Assembly (NCBI GenBank): GCA_020853255.1
Contig: JADYZI010000117.1
Location: forward strand, 1-5,634
Source: Acidobacteriota bacterium
GTDB lineage: Bacteria > Acidobacteriota > Blastocatellia > Pyrinomonadales > Pyrinomonadaceae
Length of the DNA: 5,634 nucleotides
Direction of reading: 5' to 3'
A program made the position numbers and the translations under genes. Positions 1-5,634 of this stretch are shown one piece after another; position 1 is the stretch's first letter; every line of letters begins with the position of its first letter. Under the pieces are notes generated by a model. It was not told where the DNA came from, did not search any database, and saw only the letters and a program-made list of their open reading frames with translations.

Positions 1-1772
<1,772 letters not shown>

Positions 1773-1903
1773 GGCGGAAACACGACCGGCAGGGAGTGTG
1801 CATTTTGAAGAACCGGACGCTTAAAGACGTGCCGGTTCTTTTTGTTTCTGGTAACGTTTGAGACGGACGATGCGGCACACTCCCTGCCGGTCGTGTTTCT
1901 GCC
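1773..1903. repeat. REPIN-like inverted-repeat element, copy 1 (ftsH-folP gap)
   Basis: Left arm 1773-1801 and right arm 1875-1903 are reverse complements at 28 of 29 positions; the single difference (G for A at the fourth base) would still pair as G-U in RNA. The arms flank a 73-bp centre that contains a terminator-like hairpin. The same arm sequence recurs at 3312-3419, so this is a dispersed family and not a unique stem-loop. Each arm can also fold alone: ACAC-GA-CC-loop-GG-GA-GTGT, at 1780-1799 and 1877-1896. The element starts on the base after the ftsH stop codon and ends five bases before the folP start. I see no clear target-site duplication. A REP/REPIN or MITE relationship is inferred from architecture only, since no mobilising transposase is present in the window. 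Confidence 0.85.
1808..1847 (+). terminator. Rho-independent terminator downstream of ftsH
   Basis: A nine-pair stem (AAGAACCGG at 1808-1816 with CCGGTTCTT at 1832-1840) can extend by three pairs past one bulged G (1831), closing on an eight-base loop (1820-1827). The 3' side runs into five T residues (1839-1843), then GTTT. This is the classic intrinsic terminator shape on the plus strand; the other strand has no T tract after the stem. It sits in the centre of repeat copy 1, and copy 2 has nothing equivalent. It should end or reduce ftsH transcription before folP, which would then need its own promoter or read-through. Confidence 0.7.
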
Positions 1904-1908
1904 CCGGT

Positions 1909-2751
1909 ATGCACTGGAAAACTTCCAAACGCGAAATAGATCTGACCTATCCGCGGGTGATGGCGATCCTTAACGTCACACCGGACAGCTTTTCTGACGG
2001 CGGGCGATATTCGGACGTTGGATCAGCTCTGAAACACGCCGAGCAAATGATCTTTGATGGCGCCGACATCATCGATATCGGTGGCGAATCGACGCGCCCT
2101 GGCAGCAGCCGCGTTTCGGCCGGTGAAGAGATATCCCGCATCGTTCCGGTCATCGAGGCCCTAGCGGAGCAATTTGATATTCCGATCTCTGTCGATACCT
2201 CCAAATCGCAGGTAGCCAGAGCGGCTTTGGACGCCGGGGCCGAAATTATCAATGACATTTCAGGTTTAAGATTCGATCCGCTTTTAGCCCAGGCTGCGGC
2301 CGGATCAAATGCCGGACTTGTCCTTATGCACTCGCGCGGCGAGTTTGAATCGATGCATTCACAACCGCCGGTTGACGATATTCTTGCTGATGCAGCCGCC
2401 GACTTTCGCCGCGCGATCCAGCAGGCTAAGGCTGCAGGCGTAGGCCGCGAGCAGATTGTTCTCGACGTCGGCATCGGCTTTGGCAAAACAGTTGATCAAA
2501 ATTTAGAACTGATCGCGAAACTTGATAAACTCATCGCTGACTTTCCCCAATTTCCAATGCTCGTCGGCACGTCGCGAAAATCGTTCATCGGCAAGCTGTT
2601 GAACGATGTGCCGCCGAATAAGCGATCAGCCGGTTCCCTGGCCAGTGCCGCGATCGCGGTCTGGAACGGCGCCAGGATCGTTCGTGTACACGATGTGAAG
2701 GATACGGTTGAAGATCTTAAAGTGGTCCACGCTATGATAGTCGTAAGATGA
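1909..2751 (+). CDS. folP: Dihydropteroate synthase
   Basis: FolP condenses 6-hydroxymethyl-7,8-dihydropterin pyrophosphate with p-aminobenzoate to form dihydropteroate in cytosolic folate synthesis; it is the sulfonamide target. From the ATG at 1909 the protein is 280 aa, normal for the family, and the TIM-barrel motifs appear in order: ILNVTPDSFSDGG (res. 20-32), DIGGESTRPG (56-65), ISVDTSK (93-99), NDISG (115-119), LMHSRG (139-144), DVGIGFGKT (186-194), GTSRKSFIG (220-228) and RVHDV (259-263). Residues N22, D56, D96, N115, D186, K224, R259 and H261 correspond to the substrate-binding set known from E. coli DHPS. An in-frame ATG at 1858 would add 17 residues (with His-Thr-Pro-Cys-Arg-Ser-Cys) that are merely translated repeat arm, so I prefer 1909, where the normal family N-terminus MHWK begins. 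No good Shine-Dalgarno is seen before it. The stop overlaps the next gene's start (ATGA), implying translational coupling. Confidence 0.96.
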   Translation: MHWKTSKREIDLTYPRVMAILNVTPDSFSDGGRYSDVGSALKHAEQMIFDGADIIDIGGESTRPGSSRVSAGEEISRIVPVIEALAEQFDIPISVDTSKSQVARAALDAGAEIINDISGLRFDPLLAQAAAGSNAGLVLMHSRGEFESMHSQPPVDDILADAAADFRRAIQQAKAAGVGREQIVLDVGIGFGKTVDQNLELIAKLDKLIADFPQFPMLVGTSRKSFIGKLLNDVPPNKRSAGSLASAAIAVWNGARIVRVHDVKDTVEDLKVVHAMIVVR

Positions 2752-3311
2752 GTCAGTCAAAGAACTACATCAGAACCGTTTTTGCCCTCTTTGCCTTTCT
2801 TTTGGTCTCGGGCTTTACCGAATGCTATAAGCCCGTGACGAATACCGGTTTGCCAAAGCATATAAAGACGATCGCGGTCCCTGCCTTTCAGTTTGATGCC
2901 CAGGCTCTGCGTTATCGTGTTTCGTCACGATTTACCGATGCGGTCACGAAGGAGATAATTCGCCGCGGCGGCGGATTGAAAGTGCAGGGAACCACCGAAG
3001 GGGCGGATGCGGTCGTCGAAGGCACAGTTCGCGATTTTAGCTTTACCGGCGTTCTTCTTGACCGCGAGGGCCGCGCCCGTGTCTATGAAGTGACGATCGT
3101 GACCGCCGTGACCATCCGCGATCTCAAAGAGAACAAGATCTTGTACGACAACCAGAATCTTGTCTTCCGCGATTCGTTCGAGTTCTCATCCGATCCACGC
3201 TCGTTCTTTAACGAAGAAGACCCGGCCGTCGACCGCATCGCCCGGGCATTCTCAGAATCGGTGGTCTCAACGATCGTAAACGGAATGGGCGTGAAGGAAG
3301 AGAAGGAGTAA
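2748..3311 (+). CDS. lptE: LptE-like LPS-assembly lipoprotein
   Basis: LptE is the outer-membrane lipoprotein that plugs and helps assemble the LptD translocon, delivering lipopolysaccharide to the cell surface. The 187-aa product has a basic start (K5, R9), a hydrophobic segment (about res. 10-23) and a cysteine at 26, fitting a lipoprotein signal. The mature part begins YKPVTNTGLPKHIKTIAVP, followed by an RYRVSSRFTDAVTKEIIRR helix, a pattern typical of the RlpB/LptE family: a conserved core strand (IAVPAF), then a helix ending in a run of basic residues. The oddity is the lipobox: the residues before Cys26 are F-T-E, where Gly, Ala or Ser is usual at -1. Start ATG overlaps the folP stop by four bases. 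holA follows, as lptE-holA do in E. coli, which supports the call. The family is divergent and sequence identity is usually low, so a generic envelope lipoprotein remains possible. Confidence 0.78.
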   Translation: MSQSKNYIRTVFALFAFLLVSGFTECYKPVTNTGLPKHIKTIAVPAFQFDAQALRYRVSSRFTDAVTKEIIRRGGGLKVQGTTEGADAVVEGTVRDFSFTGVLLDREGRARVYEVTIVTAVTIRDLKENKILYDNQNLVFRDSFEFSSDPRSFFNEEDPAVDRIARAFSESVVSTIVNGMGVKEEKE

Positions 3312-3419
3312 GGCAGAAACACGACCGGTAGGGAGTGTGCCTCGTGGCGTGTGCGTTGTAGGCGGTAGTTTGATCCGTTTCATCGATGCGGCACACTCGC
3401 TACGGCTCGTGTTTCTGCC
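3312..3419. repeat. REPIN-like inverted-repeat element, copy 2 (lptE-holA gap)
   Basis: Left arm 3312-3341 and right arm 3390-3419 are reverse complements at 27 of 30 positions. Pairing continues two more bases outward (3310-3311 with 3420-3421), so the palindrome overlaps the lptE TAA stop. The left arm differs from the copy 1 arms at only one or two interior positions. The right arm differs at three central positions yet keeps its own hairpin (3393-3412). Homology with copy 1 also runs inward on the right side (CGATGCGGCACACTC at 3384-3398 and 1868-1882). The left part of the centre (3342-3367) is unrelated to copy 1 and has no terminator. The element ends six bases before the holA ATG. Confidence 0.85.
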
Positions 3420-3425
3420 TTGGTT

Positions 3426-4460
3426 ATGCCTTTGTCTCGCGAACAACTTAGAACCCAGCTTCGCCAGCGGAAGATCGCGCCGGTCTATGTGCTGTTTGGC
3501 GCGGAGACCTATCTGCGTGACGCAGCGGCGCGGTATATTGCGGATCTTTGCTTCAGCGAAGGCGATCTGCGGGAGTTCAACGAGGACGAGTACAGCCTTA
3601 ACACACCTGAGAATCTGCGGTCGGCCCTTGCGGCGGCAGAGCAGCTTCCAATGATGGCGGCAAAACGCGTAATTCGGGTTACCGATGTTTGCGTTGCGTC
3701 AGCCGCGAACCGTGACACGCTGAAAGAGGAATTTGAAGAAGCTCTTGCGGCCTATCTCGGCAACCCGTGTCAAAGCACGGTGCTTATTTTTCTCGCCGAT
3801 AATCTGGTGGCGAGCCGAAAACTTGGAAAGCTGCTCATCAATAAAGCCCTCGCCGTCGATTTCTCGCCGCTTGACGACAACGGCCTGCGAAAGTGGGCGA
3901 CGGACCGCTTTCGTGAGCTTGGGGCTGAGGCAGACGCGGCAACCGTCAGGCATCTTGTCGATGCGGTTGGGAACGACGTTCGGCGGCTTAATAACGAGGT
4001 CGCAAAATTATCGGCCGCCGCCTTGCCGGACGGGCGGGTAACACCGGGCCTGGTAGATGTGCTCGTGCCAAATTCGCGTGAGCTGTCGAATTTGGTCCTG
4101 ACGAATAATCTGCTCGCCGGCCGAAAGGACAAGGCCTTGCGTGATCTCAAAAAGATCCTCGATGACGGAATGGACCCGCTCGGCCTTCTAGGCCTTATCG
4201 GGGCAACCTATCGGCGACTACTGATGGCGAATGAAATGTTCAGGCGAGGCGACCCTAGGGGAGCCGAAAGAGTAGCCTATGGTGACGGCAAGGACGCATT
4301 CCTTGCCTCCGCCCGCCGCATTGAGCAAAAAAAATTGGTACAAGCAATACGCCGCATCTCGGAAACGGACCTTGCAATAAAAACCTCGGTCGGCGGCAGC
4401 GGCACCGCAGGTGGACGAATGCAGATCGAAATGCTGGTCTGTGAACTTGCCTTGCTGTAG
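3426..4460 (+). CDS. holA: DNA polymerase III subunit delta
   Basis: The delta subunit is the wrench of the clamp loader: it opens the beta sliding clamp and loads it on primed DNA together with gamma/tau and delta'. From the ATG at 3426 the protein is 344 aa, the normal length. Its N-terminus carries the family signature APVYVLFGAETYLRDAA (res. 18-34), the opening strand of the AAA-like fold, which in delta lacks a working Walker A, as expected here. A middle region PLDDNGLRKWATDRFRELG (148-166), VGNDVRRLNNEVAKL (181-195) and a helical C-terminal collar domain ending GGRMQIEMLVCELALL (329-344) also match the family. A TTG at 3420 would add two residues but lies on the end of repeat copy 2; the ATG is preferred. 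No strong Shine-Dalgarno precedes either. The gene follows the LptE-like gene, matching the lptE-holA order of other Gram-negative bacteria. Confidence 0.92.
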   Translation: MPLSREQLRTQLRQRKIAPVYVLFGAETYLRDAAARYIADLCFSEGDLREFNEDEYSLNTPENLRSALAAAEQLPMMAAKRVIRVTDVCVASAANRDTLKEEFEEALAAYLGNPCQSTVLIFLADNLVASRKLGKLLINKALAVDFSPLDDNGLRKWATDRFRELGAEADAATVRHLVDAVGNDVRRLNNEVAKLSAAALPDGRVTPGLVDVLVPNSRELSNLVLTNNLLAGRKDKALRDLKKILDDGMDPLGLLGLIGATYRRLLMANEMFRRGDPRGAERVAYGDGKDAFLASARRIEQKKLVQAIRRISETDLAIKTSVGGSGTAGGRMQIEMLVCELALL

Positions 4461-4491
4461 CCGTTTCCCGCCAAAGCCAGAATAGCGACTG

Positions 4492-4530
4492 AAAGAATGA
4501 AAAGGCCGTATGGTAGATGTCCATACGGCT
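4492..4530 (-). terminator. Hairpin with T-rich tail, possible terminator for the minus-strand genes
   Basis: A perfect nine-pair stem (GCCGTATGG at 4505-4513, CCATACGGC at 4521-4529) closes on a seven-base loop and gains one G-T pair at the base. Read on the minus strand the stem runs into TTTTCATTCTTT (4503-4492), which fits an intrinsic terminator for the convergent zinc-ribbon gene, although it lies about 160 bases past that stop and beyond the MITE-like repeat. On the plus strand, 44 bases after holA, no T tract follows, so it may act there only as an mRNA 3'-end stabilising hairpin. Confidence 0.45.
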
Positions 4531-4540
4531 CTCAGGTATA

Positions 4541-4628
4541 GGATTGTAGGGGCAGCAAAGCGGCTGCCCGCTCGACGCCCGCCTGGGAAAGGAAGAACGG
4601 CGGGGGACAAGCCCTGCCCCTACAATTT
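4541..4628. repeat. MITE-like palindromic repeat with 13-bp perfect terminal inverted repeats
   Basis: ATTGTAGGGGCAG (4543-4555) and CTGCCCCTACAAT (4614-4626) are exact reverse complements, 58 bases apart. Internal hairpins also exist: GGGCAGC (4550-4556) with GCTGCCC (4563-4569), and CCCGCC (4578-4583) with GGCGGG (4599-4604). From general knowledge, GTAGGGGC-type palindromes recur between genes in many bacterial genomes and yield spurious peptides of the VGAGLVP type; the minus-strand translation here does include IVGAGLVP. It is unrelated to the two elements flanking folP-lptE. The convergent intergenic region 4461-4687 otherwise holds only the hairpin at 4505-4529 and no credible gene. 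Confidence 0.7.
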
Positions 4629-4687
4629 TGGATAATGCGGCTCGTTTTCCCGCAAGAAGTGATTGCAAACGGCCCGTCTTTACGATC

Positions 4688-5416
4688 CTAGATCGGCTCG
4701 ACGCCGAGCCCTCGGTTCAGATAGTGGTACAGGTCGTTAAAATCCAGCAATGCCCGGTTCAGTATCAACGGCAGCTGCGGAATATCGCTTGTGTTGACGA
4801 TAAGATTAAGATTTCGAAGGAACGCTTCATGGGCGTTCATTGTCGCACCGCCTTCCTCAAGTGAGACCAGGAACAGCCGTCGTCGTTCGGAGGTGTACAT
4901 TGCGTTTGCCCGTTGCTGGAGAATTGCCGCACCGCCAAACTCAGCCGCAAAATCCGGCGAGAACATCACGATCTCGGTCTTTCCTTCGCGCAGGCGTTCA
5001 TTCGCCTGTGCCGGTGTCTGAGCAATATAAACGCGGTAACCGCTTGAGGTCAGAAGCTTTGCCACCTCATCCTTTTTCTCGCCCAGACATAGCAAAGCAC
5101 GCCTTGGCTTTTCATCGCGGTCGTCATTGGCCTCCGCGACCGTGTGTCCGGATTTAAGGGCCGAAAGAAGCGACTTGAGGGCGTTGTTGATCTGAAATTC
5201 GTTCTCCTTTTCACGAAAATTCCCCGAATCGTCGCTGGCCGGGGCGGCCTTGTTCTCGGCCAGTTGCTGAACGGTCGATGAAACATGGCCCTTGGCGTCC
5301 TTAGCGGCACGGAGCATATTCTGGCACCGCGGACACCGGACGGTAAAATTACCGCTTGGTATTTTCGTTTCATCCAGTTGCAGGGAAACTGAGCAATTAT
5401 CGCAGCGTATTATCAT
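4688..5416 (-). CDS. Zinc-ribbon protein with probable degenerate receiver domain
   Basis: This 242-aa protein begins MIIRCDNCSVSLQLDETKIP and has a four-cysteine ribbon C5-x2-C8 and C28-x2-C31, matching the MJ0042-type zinc finger that opens many delta-proteobacterial and acidobacterial regulatory or gliding-related proteins. A polar, probably disordered linker (about 40-75) and a short helix (76-90) follow. Residues about 105-225 look like a response-regulator alpha/beta fold: RRALLCLG (strand 1), GYRVYIAQTPAQANERL (strand 2 and helix), TEIVMFSPDF (strand 3), RRLFLVSLEE (strand 4) and LNLIVNTSDIPQLPLIL (strand 5 and helix). At the phospho-acceptor position I read Ser rather than Asp, the usual acidic pair after strand 1 is absent, and Asn replaces the strand 5 Lys, so phosphorylation is unlikely. 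The start ATG at 5416 gives the canonical family N-terminus, with a weak GAGTG five bases upstream. No signal peptide or membrane segment. Zinc ribbon is secure; the receiver reading is inference. The precise role is unknown. Confidence 0.85.
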   Translation of the reverse strand: MIIRCDNCSVSLQLDETKIPSGNFTVRCPRCQNMLRAAKDAKGHVSSTVQQLAENKAAPASDDSGNFREKENEFQINNALKSLLSALKSGHTVAEANDDRDEKPRRALLCLGEKKDEVAKLLTSSGYRVYIAQTPAQANERLREGKTEIVMFSPDFAAEFGGAAILQQRANAMYTSERRRLFLVSLEEGGATMNAHEAFLRNLNLIVNTSDIPQLPLILNRALLDFNDLYHYLNRGLGVEPI

Positions 5417-5464
5417 GATTTCACTCTGGGTCGCGGGTAAAAGGCAGGCTGGTTTGTTGTACGG

Positions 5465-5634
5465 CTATTCGATCATATCCAAAACCGAAGAACCGGTAGA
5501 TGCCATTGGCGGCGGCGGGGCCATCGGCGGCGGCATGCTGCCCATGCCCCTTGAGGCATTTGCATAATCTTCGGTCGATGACAACCCCTTCAACTGAAGC
5601 AGCAGGTTGTTCTGGTTTGTCGAGTAGGACAGGC
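5465..5634 (-). CDS. C-terminal end of unidentified protein with Pro/Met-rich tail, 5'-truncated
   Basis: Reading leftward from the window edge (first full codon 5632-5630), 55 codons run to a TAG at 5467-5465. The visible end contains a polar stretch with NQNNLLLQLKGLSSTEDYA, then a low-complexity segment GMGSMPPPMAPPPPMAS and the terminus SSVLDMIE. Codon choice resembles the neighbours, the alternative frame I checked gives an implausible Cys/Arg-rich peptide, and the stop lies 48 bases before the zinc-ribbon start on the same strand, consistent with an operon. There is too little sequence to name a family. The Pro/Met segment suggests a flexible C-terminal linker or tail. Confidence 0.6.
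   Translation of the reverse strand, partial: LSYSTNQNNLLLQLKGLSSTEDYANASRGMGSMPPPMAPPPPMASTGSSVLDMIE

Noticed and set aside
1858..1908. N-terminal extension of folP from an upstream start at 1858
   Set aside because: The 17 added residues translate the repeat arm (HTPCRSCFC), are not DHPS-like, and the same peptide pattern appears in other translated arms.
1856..1908. Sigma-70 promoter for folP within the repeat (TTGAGA at 1858)
   Set aside because: No acceptable -10 hexamer is found at 16-18 bases spacing, and the related TTGATC in copy 2 also lacks one.
1947..2486. 179-codon frame antisense to folP
   Set aside because: It is rich in Ser/Arg/Pro/Ile without a recognisable motif and lies wholly over conserved DHPS motifs.
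1773..3419. CRISPR-like direct repeats
   Set aside because: The repeated units are inverted pairs separated by whole genes, with no regular spacers and no cas genes.
3420..3425. TTG start of holA at 3420
   Set aside because: It adds only two residues, lies on the end of the repeat palindrome, and an ATG follows at 3426 that gives a normal N-terminus.
4218..4668. Minus-strand frames spanning the end of holA and the convergent gap
   Set aside because: They run through the MITE-like repeat (IVGAGLVP peptide) and antisense to holA; compositional artefacts.
5292..5567. Plus-strand 91-codon frame over the zinc-ribbon start
   Set aside because: It is antisense to the conserved zinc ribbon and its Gly-rich end is the complement of the Pro-rich tail codons of the minus-strand gene.

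Overview
The window looks like chromosomal housekeeping DNA from a Gram-negative bacterium. An outer membrane is implied by an LptE-like lipoprotein, and base composition is moderately GC-rich by eye. Gene content, dispersed intergenic palindromes and the zinc-ribbon gene type suggest Acidobacteriota, perhaps Blastocatellia/Pyrinomonadaceae. That placement is an inference from general resemblance and is not proven here.

Layout. Positions 1-1772 (+) hold the C-terminal ~589 codons of the membrane AAA+ metalloprotease FtsH; its N-terminus lies left of the window. Positions 1773-1903 are an inverted-repeat element that encloses a Rho-independent-type terminator. folP (dihydropteroate synthase, 1909-2751) follows and overlaps an LptE-like gene (2748-3311) by four bases. 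A second copy of the inverted-repeat family (3312-3419) fills the next gap, followed by holA (DNA polymerase III delta, 3426-4460). A convergent intergenic region (4461-4687) carries a hairpin and an unrelated MITE-like palindrome with 13-bp perfect ends. On the minus strand are a zinc-ribbon protein with a probable degenerate receiver domain (5416-4688) and, upstream of it, the 3' end of a Pro/Met-rich-tailed protein (5634-5465).

How the genes relate. ftsH-folP and lptE-holA are each known neighbour pairs in other Gram-negative bacteria; here the two pairs are fused into one run. The genes serve unrelated core tasks (membrane protein quality control, folate synthesis, LPS export, clamp loading), so the grouping is probably about shared transcription rather than one pathway.

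The most notable non-coding signal is the pair of repeat elements. Each consists of two ~30-bp arms in inverted orientation and occupies essentially the whole gap, from the base after one stop codon to 5-6 bases before the next start codon. Each arm can also fold into its own hairpin with a tandem G-A mismatch, and one base pair of that hairpin covaries between arms. This resembles a REP/REPIN-type family. No transposase, CRISPR, tRNA or rRNA gene is visible in the window.
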